A stretch of DNA of 64,000 nt from Rhizobiaceae bacterium (GCA_029212415.1 JARGOF010000007.1:121499-185498), one strand, 5' to 3'. Positions 33,401 to 41,845 are shown, numbered from the stretch's first letter. The notes: generated by a model from the sequence alone, not told the origin. A program made the numbers and translations.

Positions 33401-35444
33401 ATAGATTTTTCAATCGGTACAGTGCAGCCTGCGCTTGCCCCCTGAATTTCGGGGTGAGTGCGCGGTATTCATCACTTTCAAGAAAGCGGTGATCTGGAAA
33501 GCAATCGTAATCCAGACCAATTTTCCGGTAATCTTCGGCAACAAACGGAATATGGACAAATTCCTGATGATGCTGTTTCAGGAGATCAATTATGTCACGC
33601 TCGGGATCAGGATCAAAAATCCGATTGACGACCCAAAATTTGGTGCAATCTTGCAAAGGAGATTCATTTTCGAGGATGAACCTGAGGTTATCATAGGACT
33701 GCCCTTTTTTATGGCGCGGGTTGAGGTCGTTTCCAATAATTCTGTAGAGTGCATATGTATTCCGCTCTTTCGCAAGAGCAGATTTTTCATAAGCCTCCTT
33801 TATTGCTTGTTCATTGGATGGACGAACCGAACGGAAGTCACGAAAGGAGGCAGAATTCCCTGCTTTTAACAAATTCGGCCTGGTGTGGCTGCCTGGTGCT
33901 TGAGCCTTTTTGTTGACGATCCGAGCTGCAGGCAAATAGGGTGCGGCATATCTTTCCAGTCGCCGTTTCAGTCCTCGAGCTCGATTTAAAATTGAAAACC
34001 GGTTGAAGTTTGACAGCCCGGGCAGTGCCATGGGTTGTTGATATTCAAGATCCAGTGCCGAGCGCAATCGACGAGACACAGTGCGCAAAGGTTTCGTTAC
34101 ACGCCAACTATTGCTCTGCAATAGAGTCATTTGCTTTGCTTCAAGCGCACTCATATCTTCTTTATAGGTTTCGCATTCCCGGGAAAGGCTATTCTCCCTG
34201 TCCCGAACCTCGTCCAGCTCCTTTTCCAATGTAGCCAACTGATCTTTTAATCTGTCTATCTCCTTCTCGCCAAGCAGGATGTTTTTTCGTGCAGCGATAA
34301 GTTTCAGCCCCTGGCGCAGATTGGGTTTGTCAATTTTCACGCCAAGCGCACGCGTGAACCAATCCCTCGCCGCCTGAAAATTTCGTCCATCTGCGTCTTG
34401 CGTTGTCCATAAATTGCTCAGGCCAGATGGCTCGGAACGGCTGATCAGCGCCATCGCCACCAGTGAAAAGGCAACATAATCAGAAGGATTGGCGCGCGCC
34501 ATCTCCATGGGCATTGATCCATCTTCAGCCATGCCCTCTTTCAAGCGCCCAACGATCCGATTCTCCACAATCCCCTGCGCAAGCTGATCACGCCCGCAAA
34601 AACGGGCATAGATAATGCATTGAAGGTCATACCAATAACCAATGTTGTTTTTGGCCAGGCCGGCTTTTTTGCCCTGTTTTGACAGCGTCATCCAGTCGAG
34701 AAGCGCTTCAAACCAATTCTCGATTGCCCGACTGTCCTTGTCGCTGAACAACCCCATACTCTTGACAATCTGTATGGCCTCGATGACATAGATCAGTTGT
34801 CTGGCTTCAATAGTGCCTGAAAAGTTGACTTTGTTATTCCCAGGCACGCATTGTGCCAGCTGAAAATTGGGATTTTGTCTTGTTTCCGGATCAATAAACC
34901 AAGCCTTTATCAGAAAGGCTGCGCGTTCAGCGTATCGACGGTCATCGGTAAAAAAAGCCGTCAAAGCCAAGGATACAGTTGTCTCAGCAAATTCCACCAG
35001 GCGCAGATAATCAAAATCGTCCGAGTAGCATTCCGGATTTATCTTTCCATCTTGCCGGACATATTTCCCGGCATCGGCTTTGCCCGGATTGGGCCACCAA
35101 TATTTCGCCAGGCTCTGATAATCATGAGCATTTTGCCCAAATCTGAGATTGGGCTTTTGCGTAACGGAAAAGGGACCGGCAAACATCAAGCTTTCGGCCA
35201 TATCGATGAGCTCGGTCAAAGCCTCGACGATACGCGGATCCCCAGACTGGAAATGGCTCTTGACGGCGTCCAGTTGTTGTCCGCGAAAAAGGAACGTTTC
35301 GAGCCTCGAGATATCCTCACTGAAATCGAGAGGTTCCGACAAATCAAAAACAAGCGAACCCAGGGGGGTCCCTAGGCAAACATCCGTAAGGATCGCTTTC
35401 TCTATAGAAATAGAGCCACGCGGGCCCTTAATGTTTTTTGTCAA
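30459..35444 (-). CDS. Giant multi-domain glycan protein: alginate-lyase-like, coiled coil, GT2 and fucosyltransferase-like
   Basis: A 1661-residue protein starting at TTG 35444, the only start after an in-frame TAA. Residues about 70-370 resemble the alginate lyase (PF05426) toroid, with KNNIGYWYDLQ where NNH is expected. Residues 390-445 form a coiled coil, then SWRVTKPLR, a motif common behind coiled coils in glycosyltransferases. Residues about 560-860 (YALYRIIGNDLNPRH) are unassigned. Residues about 945-1170 are GT2-like with the metal motif PLDADDWI at 1045-1052. Residues about 1200-1480 are fucosyltransferase-like, with FHLRGGDI at 1357-1364 matching HxRxGD. A helical, TPR-like tail follows. 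No signal peptide. It probably builds a surface polysaccharide in the cytoplasm. The combination is unusual. Confidence 0.7.
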   Translation of the reverse strand: MTKNIKGPRGSISIEKAILTDVCLGTPLGSLVFDLSEPLDFSEDISRLETFLFRGQQLDAVKSHFQSGDPRIVEALTELIDMAESLMFAGPFSVTQKPNLRFGQNAHDYQSLAKYWWPNPGKADAGKYVRQDGKINPECYSDDFDYLRLVEFAETTVSLALTAFFTDDRRYAERAAFLIKAWFIDPETRQNPNFQLAQCVPGNNKVNFSGTIEARQLIYVIEAIQIVKSMGLFSDKDSRAIENWFEALLDWMTLSKQGKKAGLAKNNIGYWYDLQCIIYARFCGRDQLAQGIVENRIVGRLKEGMAEDGSMPMEMARANPSDYVAFSLVAMALISRSEPSGLSNLWTTQDADGRNFQAARDWFTRALGVKIDKPNLRQGLKLIAARKNILLGEKEIDRLKDQLATLEKELDEVRDRENSLSRECETYKEDMSALEAKQMTLLQSNSWRVTKPLRTVSRRLRSALDLEYQQPMALPGLSNFNRFSILNRARGLKRRLERYAAPYLPAARIVNKKAQAPGSHTRPNLLKAGNSASFRDFRSVRPSNEQAIKEAYEKSALAKERNTYALYRIIGNDLNPRHKKGQSYDNLRFILENESPLQDCTKFWVVNRIFDPDPERDIIDLLKQHHQEFVHIPFVAEDYRKIGLDYDCFPDHRFLESDEYRALTPKFRGQAQAALYRLKNLYVMNNNGARNIALNDGRRHAKWVLPWDGNCFVTRPAWESLHRAVNARAHLKYFAIPMDRVSDNKSFLDDNYVANPTDEPQLLFRRDSTLEFDRNFAYGRRPKVEFFWRLGMPGPWDHWKDHAWDLPRSRPSSEARNFGVAGWVTRLSSGNTSLDRKDRTTDSERAEVRCAAIVETIRELDRSLVNGRQGRDGTVVNSLLQSDDLDRSTRRTQQSVSIKAQDQKTENKRKTPSGSKQSKTIAGWLQDVDSQIASLPQPPPDGQLEVAFVISMRSKRASRDWETACDCLSKTLRTVFAQSDQNYRLLIAGHEKPDIPELESNKVTWVSVSYTPPSNPRGFTADKNAKRRELGFLLGKKGFEGFVMPLDADDWIHRRLVEFIRRSGEKSPTFFDAGFLCNLEERELRVRTGADGKRPFFKGCGSGSFFYFKHSDFPRSPTIRASKKVKFFYAVSSHVSVLEKLLQDEVCIRRVRMPMVTWVLGHVNNNSSMKGRNTNPSSGESPQAIGTLFLEKFAYQRLHSHFHVVAHRLDGMGERLRILIQAMHVADSLGCEYRFTWQDTHLMTRTSFHTLPSASNMFSSDFLSAHLLETNFDPNDYQILEYKCFLKDNWKEKNWPNGDKGILLQGPRKVSISDIPQELESRSRYRPYFDQIEFSPDLMKAIQAAQSVPLSNRTIAFHLRGGDIVFGRARERPRYLFKVVPLPLAISFAKELIAEGNTVLVFGEDQDSIRLMESFGAVAAINLTERLSETSTQADLFDMVLMSRCDKIYASDSSAFANLATLIGSAELINVISLEKPQKILKRIDMECVNHLDCSKLHISQAYKLLYYGLGHHLSKKDRDYSLARAMEFDPENLLYRLTTAANLIQDGRIQAAESRLCSLFEDDFKRRGKFPLSSMKLLNYFAWTDALLKPERDRFVDNIDKGFAYIDIYAAFVLHNDGLVEQAGKIVDHSPLLKKGHPIAKEFKRKLELDRVTSVRREAK

Positions 35445-35488
35445 ACCAGCTTACCTGCCTGTATCAATCTGCTTTCTTTGAAACATGC

Positions 35489-36358
35489 CTATTCCCGCTC
35501 TGGCCCACCCAGAAGTAAAAGTCGCATCACTTCCAAGAGGCCTATCCCCCAAACCATAAATAGCACCAGCGTAGCAAAAACACGATGTGAAAGTGGCTTC
35601 TGGCTGGCACCTAGAAACCGCTTCACACCAAATATCGGTGGAACAAATGCTCGAAAGAGCCATCCGCAACGGCTTTTCAGCGATCCGGCAAGCAATTGCC
35701 CACCTTTGATCCGTCTCGCCTTGGTAGAGATTTCTGACCAGGAAGAACGCGCTGGATGAGCAACCCACGCGTCGGAGCAAAATATGAGCGGATGGCCTTG
35801 CGCGAAGGCGCGCCGACAGAAATCAGCATCACCACCAGAGAAACGTCGCCCGTCAAATCCACCAATGGACTGAAATATCTGCTTTGATACGGACAGATTG
35901 GCAGTCGCAGCATATCCCCGTGAAACATACCACTCCTGGGGAATGCCATTGATCACATCAAAAATCTCCCAAAGGTTGGGTTTGGGAGCGGCAGAAACAG
36001 TATCAACCCGCCCCGCAACAAGCATTTCCAGGCTCTTGGCTTCAAATGTTTTGCAAAGCACCTGAAGCCAATTTTGGGAGGGAAGGCAGTCGGCGTCCGT
36101 AAAAACCAGAACCTGACCCAGGGCGTGTTTTACCCCTTCATTACGGCTGGCATAGGAGCCAGGAATGTCACAGTTCAGTACGCGCGCGTTGTTCGGCAAA
36201 ATTGCTGAACTGTCGAATTCAGGGCAGGTATTGTTGACCAAAATAATCTCGAAATCTTCTTGCCCAAACGTTTGGTCAGCCAGACACCGCAACAATTGAG
36301 GAACAAGATGCCATTGCTTGTAAACAGGCACAATCACAGAAAAAAGCAACTTCGTCAT
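35489..36358 (-). CDS. Family 2 glycosyltransferase with C-terminal membrane segment
   Basis: About 289 residues. The GT-A fold starts with FSVIVPVYKQWHLVPQLL. The nucleotide-sugar motif is FTDADCLPSQNW (DxD type), and the acceptor loop is GGFDGRRFSGGDADFCRRA. A hydrophobic helix near the C terminus (FATLVLFMVWGIGLLEVMRLL) should anchor it to the inner membrane. GTG 36367 or ATG 36358 may start it; neither has a strong ribosome site. It sits between another GT2 gene and the giant glycosyltransferase gene on one strand, so it probably adds a sugar to a surface polysaccharide. Donor and linkage are unknown. Confidence 0.88.
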   Translation of the reverse strand: MTKLLFSVIVPVYKQWHLVPQLLRCLADQTFGQEDFEIILVNNTCPEFDSSAILPNNARVLNCDIPGSYASRNEGVKHALGQVLVFTDADCLPSQNWLQVLCKTFEAKSLEMLVAGRVDTVSAAPKPNLWEIFDVINGIPQEWYVSRGYAATANLSVSKQIFQSIGGFDGRRFSGGDADFCRRAFAQGHPLIFCSDAWVAHPARSSWSEISTKARRIKGGQLLAGSLKSRCGWLFRAFVPPIFGVKRFLGASQKPLSHRVFATLVLFMVWGIGLLEVMRLLLLGGPERE

Positions 36359-36444
36359 TTGGTTCACAATTGTCGAAAATTCAATTTTGAAACAGAACCG
36401 GGAAATAGAAATTCAATGATAAAATGTTGCCCGGTAGCGAATTC

Positions 36445-37242
36445 TCATTGCTGCTTGGTAATCTTGGTCAGATGCACATCATGATAACGGTACTCCGGCC
36501 GCAACAGTACATAATGCGCATGTCTCATCAAACACCAAATGGCCTTTGGAACCGACAGCGACTCTTGCTCACGGTAAATCCGCCAGACGTCAATCAGCTT
36601 GCGCAATTTGTTGGAGGACAATGTGCCCGATCGCCTTGTGTAGGTACAGCACAGGCCGGGAAATTTTTCAAAGTGCTGGCCGTTGGCCGTAAGAAGCAGC
36701 CATAATGACCAATCCTGCCCGCGGCGGTATTTCTGGAATTCAACGTCACGAAGGAGCGAAGCTTCAATCATGACCGTCAAACACCCAATCGAACAACCAT
36801 TGAGAAGCTGAGCATGCGTTACACGATCAGGAGGGTGTTGCGCACGGTATCGCTTCTTGTCCGGTTTTTCACTTTCAGCGATCCGATAGGAACCGTGGCA
36901 AAGGCCAACACCATGGGACTGCATAAAGCCGACTTGCGTTTCCAGCTTCTCCCGATCCCAATGGTCATCAACATCCAGGAACGCAATGTAGTGGCCCGTT
37001 GCGGCATTCAGCCCCAAATTCCTTGCTGCGCCTGCCCCTCGATTTTCATTAGCGATAACGGGAACGATGCGACTGTCAGTTTCAGCAAAAGCTCTCAGCT
37101 TTTCGCCTGTATTTTGCCCCGAACCATCATCAACAATGATGTGCTCCCAATCTGTCAGAGTTTGCATCCTGACAATTTGATGACAACGTTCAATTCTTTC
37201 AAACGAACCGAAATTTGGCGTGATTACGGAAACTAAGGGCAT
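36445..37242 (-). CDS. Family 2 glycosyltransferase
   Basis: A 265-residue GT2 enzyme. It shows SVITPNFGSFERIERC, HIIVDDGSGQNT, the ENRGAGAARNLGLNAATG stretch and the metal-binding FLDVDDHWDREKLE, then a variable C end. GGGATA lies just before ATG 37242. No membrane helix is seen. It is the first clear gene of the AT-richer glycan block on the minus strand and precedes the second GT2 by 86 bases. It should transfer a sugar from a nucleotide donor; the substrate is not predictable. Confidence 0.9.
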   Translation of the reverse strand: MPLVSVITPNFGSFERIERCHQIVRMQTLTDWEHIIVDDGSGQNTGEKLRAFAETDSRIVPVIANENRGAGAARNLGLNAATGHYIAFLDVDDHWDREKLETQVGFMQSHGVGLCHGSYRIAESEKPDKKRYRAQHPPDRVTHAQLLNGCSIGCLTVMIEASLLRDVEFQKYRRGQDWSLWLLLTANGQHFEKFPGLCCTYTRRSGTLSSNKLRKLIDVWRIYREQESLSVPKAIWCLMRHAHYVLLRPEYRYHDVHLTKITKQQ

Positions 37243-37652
37243 TGCATATCCCGTATGATATCTGAAAATAAAACACGGATTGCAGATGTGGTTTGGCTTG
37301 CATCAGACCATTGCCCGTCGCGCATATTATGCAGTTTGCCGATGGTAAAGCAAATGGTGTGAGGAGGAACCCAACGCGCAACAGATCCTGAGGGCACCCC
37401 ATTACAACGACCAGGGTTTGCCCCAGGATTTTTTGATGACTCTCCTGTGGTCCAACCTTGCTGCAGCGCAGGGTCGGACTGATGCATCAAAAAGCTGCGA
37501 TACAGTTGCACTGAACATGACGCGCGATCAGATCGCCACAGCCCAGCGCATAGCGCGGGTTTGGGAACTGAAACAATGGGCCAACAGACTTGCAAGCACG
37601 AAAAATCAAATCTGCCGTCAAAGCTTTATCAGATGTGGCAATTCGCGGTAGA
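37243..37652. other. Region before the glycan block, possible short gene
   Basis: About 410 bases. A minus-strand frame of 120 codons (37,233-37,595) ends ten bases inside the GT2 start, a junction like real coupled genes. Its sequence matches nothing I know and is rich in Ser, Cys and Trp, so I leave it unassigned. The promoter of the glycan genes, and the end of the DUF3830 transcript, should also be here. The composition changes back to GC-richer sequence near 37,650. Confidence 0.35.
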
Positions 37653-38069
37653 TCAGGTCACGCGTTCGATCCGAATTTCCTTCGCACCCTCGTAGAGGAC
37701 CATCGGGCCGAGTTCAGCAAGCTTGTCCAGGTTGGATGTCAGCGTCAGGAAATGGTTGCCGGCAAGCTGCCCGACCTTGCTGGCAAATTGCACGCCGCCG
37801 TAAGCAAGCAGAATTTCCGTTTCAGAAATACCGCCAGGGTACAGGATCATCTGTCCGGGGGCTGGATGGCTGGTATGGTTTTCGAACTCCACTCCAAAGT
37901 TGGTTTCACCGAGAGGAATCCACACACCTTCGCCGCTCCAGCGTACGTGGACAATCTTGCCGATATAGGGCAGATGGCGGGCAAACATCGCACAGGTCTT
38001 GGGAGCCTTTTCAGTTTCGAACCTGGCATCGAAAGTAAACGGCCCAGCGGTAACAAGCAGCTTGGTCAT
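37653..38069 (-). CDS. DUF3830 family protein (cyclophilin-like fold)
   Basis: A 138-residue protein of DUF3830. Recognisable parts are GPFTFDARFETEKAPKTC, IVHVRWSGEGVWIPLG, PAPGQMILYPGGISETEILL and QLAGNHFLT. The length is normal. Family members have a cyclophilin-like beta barrel and are often next to amidase, hydantoinase or transporter genes, but their reaction is unknown to me. It is monocistronic here, with the LysR gene behind it on the same strand. GAAGGG precedes the start. Confidence 0.85.
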   Translation of the reverse strand: MTKLLVTAGPFTFDARFETEKAPKTCAMFARHLPYIGKIVHVRWSGEGVWIPLGETNFGVEFENHTSHPAPGQMILYPGGISETEILLAYGGVQFASKVGQLAGNHFLTLTSNLDKLAELGPMVLYEGAKEIRIERVT

Positions 38070-38297
38070 GGGTTCGCCCTTCGGCTGTGAGTAGAATTTT
38101 CAAAACATGGCAGAAAAATCCGACTGTTTCAATCATCACGCGACCCAGCTGTTCAGTCCGGGCTTCTGAAGGATTGCCTTGTCATTGACCCATTTGATGA
38201 CGCAGAATCGGCTGACCCGGCCCGGCACATTATTGGCCACATCGCGCAGTGCAATGTGGTGCATCGAACAGGCGGCGCAACGGTGCCGATGAGCCGG

Positions 38298-39212
38298 TCA
38301 GGCGCGAAAGAGTTCCACTGAGTGACGACGGGCAAAATATGCAAGTGCCCGAACCGCTTCGCTCGGTTGTTGGGCTGGCGACGTTGCCATCATAATGCGC
38401 CGTCGCAACTTTGGCTCGTCAATTGAGAGCGCTTTGAGCTGACCGGCATTTATCCGATCAGCCACCGCAATGCGCGGTAATATGGCACATCCCTTGCCGG
38501 TTTCGACAAGCCGCAATGTGGTGCTGAAAGCATCGACCTGCATTGAAACATCAAGCGCGATGCCCTGCTCGGCGAAGCGTTCTTCAACCAGTTGACGAAG
38601 CCCATGGGCCCGCGATGGAAGTATGAGCGGCAATGATGCGACCTGCTCTCCTGTCACCTTTGATCCCAGTGTTCTGGCGGCTTTCGGTGATGAAATGAGA
38701 CACAATTCCTCCTCCGCAAGCAGATCCGTGTGCAGGTTTGAAGTCTGACGGGTTGCATAGAGCACCCCGATATCCAGCCGTCCTTGCGACAGCCATTCCA
38801 GGACATGACCACTATAGCCTTCCATGATGGTGACTTTGACTCCGGGAAAATGAGCCTGCAGTGCATCGATCAGCGGCACGGCCAGAACATGGGCGACTGT
38901 CGGTGGCAGGCCCAATCTTACATCACCGCGAATTTGACTACCGATCTGAAGAAGAGCGTTTGTCGCGCCTTCCATCGCCTTGACGATCTCTTCGGCATGG
39001 CCACGAAACACTTCCCCCGCTTCTGTCAGTTCCACGCCCCGTCCCGTTCGAGCAAACAACCTTGCTCCAATGTCTCGTTCCATGGCGGCGATCTGCCGGG
39101 TTATCGATGGCTGGGATGTGCCCATCATACCCGCCGCCCGCGAAAGATTTCCAACTGAGGCGACAGTCAGGAACACGTTCAATCGCTTCCAATTTAAATC
39201 CTGCAACGGCAT
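38298..39212 (-). CDS. LysR-family transcription regulator
   Basis: A 304-residue LysR protein. The winged helix is at residues 6-65 (LNVFLTVASVGNLSRAAGMM and TSQPSITRQIAAMERDIGAR). The effector domain begins near 92 (GDVRLGLPPTVAHVLAVPL). The ORF is close to full family length of about 300. It is divergent from the remnant acyl-CoA dehydrogenase, MaoC-like and cyclodeaminase genes and probably regulates them. The GATATATCA direct repeats in the 106-base gap are the candidate binding site. The effector is unknown. Confidence 0.93.
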   Translation of the reverse strand: MPLQDLNWKRLNVFLTVASVGNLSRAAGMMGTSQPSITRQIAAMERDIGARLFARTGRGVELTEAGEVFRGHAEEIVKAMEGATNALLQIGSQIRGDVRLGLPPTVAHVLAVPLIDALQAHFPGVKVTIMEGYSGHVLEWLSQGRLDIGVLYATRQTSNLHTDLLAEEELCLISSPKAARTLGSKVTGEQVASLPLILPSRAHGLRQLVEERFAEQGIALDVSMQVDAFSTTLRLVETGKGCAILPRIAVADRINAGQLKALSIDEPKLRRRIMMATSPAQQPSEAVRALAYFARRHSVELFRA

Positions 39213-39222
39213 GGAACACTCC

Positions 39223-39254
39223 GATATATCATGTGTGACATACCAGATATATCA
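39223..39254. promoter_or_regulatory. Candidate LysR binding region
   Basis: GATATATCA occurs at 39,223-39,231 and again at 39,246-39,254, 23 bp apart. GATATATC is itself a perfect palindrome. Between them ATGTGTGACAT (39,231-39,241) is another interrupted palindrome. The position, just before the regulator start and divergent from the next operon, is typical for LysR autoregulation sites. Confidence 0.5.
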
Positions 39255-39318
39255 GGCCTGCTAATTCCGCCAAAGCGTAGATTTGCCTAGTGATGAAAGT
39301 TGAAGAAGATGGAGCGCC

Positions 39319-39801
39319 ATGAATATCGCACAGGATCATCCGAAAATTTGCGATGAAATCCGAGAGCTTTCTTCCGGCTGCAATGGCGCGGTCCGTCTCG
39401 CTCAGATGTATGAGATGGGCACAATTCTTCGTTACGGCAACACCGAACAAAAACAGCGCTATCTGCAAGACATTGCAGCGGGAAAGAAGTGCCTTCAGGC
39501 CGTCAGTGTCACAGCACCAATCAGCAAAACCGACACCGGAACCAAATGGACGTCCGCAAGGGCTGACGAGGCTGTTTTCCGGCTAGGCAATAGCGGCATT
39601 GCCTTTGCTGTCGTCAGCAGCATGCGGGCGCTATCAAACCATGGCGTAACAAAACGTATGAGCGCAGACACGCCTGCCGCGCTGGCGTCCTATCTGCAGT
39701 CCGCAGCGAGATTTCGGGGCGCGCCGCGCACTTGTGGTTCGGTCCGCCGACTGGACGTTTCAAATTCGGATCAGACAATAGGGCACAAACGCGATGGGTG
39801 A
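39319..39801 (+). pseudogene. Internally deleted acyl-CoA dehydrogenase remnant
   Basis: A 160-codon frame built from pieces of an acyl-CoA dehydrogenase, which is normally about 380-390 residues. The N-terminal start is kept (QDHPKICDEIREL). It jumps directly to the middle motif GTILRYGNTEQKQRYLQDIA and the following LQAVSVTAP and TDTGT, then loses resemblance. The flavin- and CoA-binding helical C half with its catalytic Glu is missing. The last about 80 codons resemble nothing clear. It still heads an operon with a mesaconyl-C4-CoA-hydratase-like gene, so the complete ancestor probably oxidised a C4-C5 acyl-CoA there. A functional short protein is unlikely. Confidence 0.7.
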
Positions 39802-40654
39802 CACGAAAAACACCAACAAAACCCATGAATACGGGAACTGGATCGGCCATCGCCAGATCGGCAGAGATACAATTACCGAAGGGCTGGTCGCGCGTTTCGC
39901 TGCAACCGTACCTTTGGCCGACACTTCAGGTAATGACGTATCGGCACCGTCGTGCCTTCACTGGTGTCTGGCCCCGATCGCCGAACCTGCAGGAAACCTG
40001 GGGCCGGATGGCCATCCGGCCCTTGGCCTTCATCTGCCGCCTGTTCCAATGTCGCGGCGTATGTGGGCGGGTGGAGAATTGCGCTTCCATGATACGCTTG
40101 CAGTGGGTGATAATGTACAAAGGATCTCTACAATCCGCTCCATTGAGCAGAAAAACGGCCGCAGCGGCCAGTTGGTGTTCGTCAAGGTAACGCATGAGAT
40201 TTCGACAAGCCGTGGACCGGCACTGACCGAAACCCAGGACATCGTTTATCGCGACCTGATTGGCGATCCTCGCAAACGCACTGAAACGGTGCAGCCAGAC
40301 AGTCTGACAGATGTTCCCCTTGTCTCGATTGAAACTGATCCGGTTCTGCTCTTTCGATACTCGGCCCTGACCTTCAACGGACACCGGATTCACTATGATC
40401 ACCCCTATGCAACAGGGACAGAAGGTTATGATGGGCTGGTCGTGCATGGACCGCTGATCGCTACTTTGCTGGTCAATCTTGCACAACGTGATTTCGGCCG
40501 CTTGAAGTCTTTCCACTTCCGGGGCCAATCGCCACTCATTTGCGGGCATCGACTTGAGCTTTTTGCTAATAGAACCGGGACCGCACTCGCAATGGAAGCG
40601 CGGGCTGGAAATGGCCGATTGGTCATGACCGCAACGGCCGGCCTGGAATCCTGA
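39794..40654 (+). CDS. MaoC-like hydratase, mesaconyl-C4-CoA / itaconyl-CoA hydratase type
   Basis: A 286-residue double hot-dog protein. The C-terminal signature FRYSALTFNGHRIHYDHPYA, then GYDGLVVHGPLIATLL, is that of the FAS1-like dehydratase group that includes mesaconyl-C4-CoA hydratase. The N-terminal hot-dog lacks catalytic residues, as in that group. Its start lies within the end of the decayed acyl-CoA dehydrogenase frame, and no strong ribosome site is seen, so translation may have depended on coupling. It hydrates an unsaturated short-chain acyl-CoA; which one is not certain. Confidence 0.85.
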   Translation: MGDTKNTNKTHEYGNWIGHRQIGRDTITEGLVARFAATVPLADTSGNDVSAPSCLHWCLAPIAEPAGNLGPDGHPALGLHLPPVPMSRRMWAGGELRFHDTLAVGDNVQRISTIRSIEQKNGRSGQLVFVKVTHEISTSRGPALTETQDIVYRDLIGDPRKRTETVQPDSLTDVPLVSIETDPVLLFRYSALTFNGHRIHYDHPYATGTEGYDGLVVHGPLIATLLVNLAQRDFGRLKSFHFRGQSPLICGHRLELFANRTGTALAMEARAGNGRLVMTATAGLES

Positions 40655-40817
40655 CATGCGCCGCATAAGACAAATTCGCGCCACCCCTGAAGAGCGCGGC
40701 AGAGAAATGCCAAGGCAATGGTCGGCTGACAGTTTCAGCAAGTCCGTGATCTGTTTTGGTTCAACATTTTAGCCCGATTTTCGGGAACCGGATGCAATTA
40801 GACAGAAGGATGATCCA

Positions 40818-41831
40818 ATGGAAAACTGGGCAAATAAAAAGACACTGATACTCGGCCGCAACGAAATGATCGGCCTTTTGACACCATCTGAATACAATGA
40901 TTGTGTCGAACAGGCCTATCGTATGCATGGGGAGGGTCGTTACTACATGGATCCCAAGGGGCACATCGTACTCGACCGCTTTCCCGGCGAATGGGAGGCC
41001 ATGCCTTCCTATATCGAGGAACCGCACGCTGCTGCCTGCAAATGGGTATCCATCCGCGAAAACAACAGGGAAAAATTCAATCTCCCTACGGTTTTTTCGA
41101 TCCTGATCTATACAGAACCCGAATCGGGCTTTCCACTGGCGATCGTCGATGGCAGCTACCATACGGTCATGCGCACGGGCGCTTCCGGCGCGGTATCGGC
41201 GAAATGGATGGCGCGGAAAAATTCCAAAACACTGGCAATTGTCGGGGCAGGTCATATGGCGGAAGGTGCCCTTGCCACATGCAACGAGATTTTCAATTGG
41301 CAAGACGTTCGCATCTGGAGCAGGTCGCAAGATACGCTTGATCACTTTGTCGGGGAACAGCAGCCAAAATACGATAATTTCAAAATTAAGACGTCGACAA
41401 ACGCCGAGGAAGTCGTCCGAGGTGCCGATGTGGTCATCACGCTGACGCCGGCGCGCTCACCGGTCATCAGAGACGAATGGATTGCCCCGGGCACGCATAT
41501 CGCTGCGGTCGGTGCCGACAAGGCGGGCGATCAGGAACTCGAAGGCACACTTCTGACCAGGGCACGTATTTTTGTCGACGATATTCGTCAGTGCCGAACG
41601 GATGGCGAGATCAATGTCCCATTGACGCAGGGCCTGATCACCGAAGCGGACATTGCCGGTGAAATCGGCGAGATCGTCACCGGCAAAAAGCAGGGTCGCA
41701 CCTCTGATCACGAGATCACGATATTCGATTCCACCGGCATCGCCTTGCAGGATTCGGCGACAGTTCCGCTTGAATACAAGCGCGCCATGGAGGCGGGTGT
41801 GGGTATCGAAAAGAAGATGATCTCCACCTGA
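40818..41831 (+). CDS. Ornithine cyclodeaminase / mu-crystallin family enzyme
   Basis: A 337-residue member. It has VMRTGASGAVSAKWMARKNS in the substrate region and the Rossmann motif IVGAGHMAEGA, where the third Gly is replaced. VGADKAGDQELEGTLL and FVDDIRQCRTDGEINVPL are also typical of the family. Relatives include ornithine cyclodeaminase, alanine dehydrogenase and ketimine reductases, so the reaction is not fixed. AGAAGGATG gives a good ribosome site. It lies 163 bases after the hydratase gene and ends at a perfect 15-bp inverted repeat. Confidence 0.88.
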   Translation: MENWANKKTLILGRNEMIGLLTPSEYNDCVEQAYRMHGEGRYYMDPKGHIVLDRFPGEWEAMPSYIEEPHAAACKWVSIRENNREKFNLPTVFSILIYTEPESGFPLAIVDGSYHTVMRTGASGAVSAKWMARKNSKTLAIVGAGHMAEGALATCNEIFNWQDVRIWSRSQDTLDHFVGEQQPKYDNFKIKTSTNAEEVVRGADVVITLTPARSPVIRDEWIAPGTHIAAVGADKAGDQELEGTLLTRARIFVDDIRQCRTDGEINVPLTQGLITEADIAGEIGEIVTGKKQGRTSDHEITIFDSTGIALQDSATVPLEYKRAMEAGVGIEKKMIST

Positions 41832-41845
41832 GGCTGAACTTTCGA

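Noticed and set aside
37233..37595. 120-codon frame coupled to the GT2 start
   Set aside because: The ten-base overlap is suggestive, but its composition is odd and no family is recognised; kept as a note in the gap entry.
39601..39801. End of the acyl-CoA dehydrogenase remnant as a CoA-transferase fragment
   Set aside because: The residues gave only a vague impression of that family and no motif, so only the dehydrogenase part is claimed.
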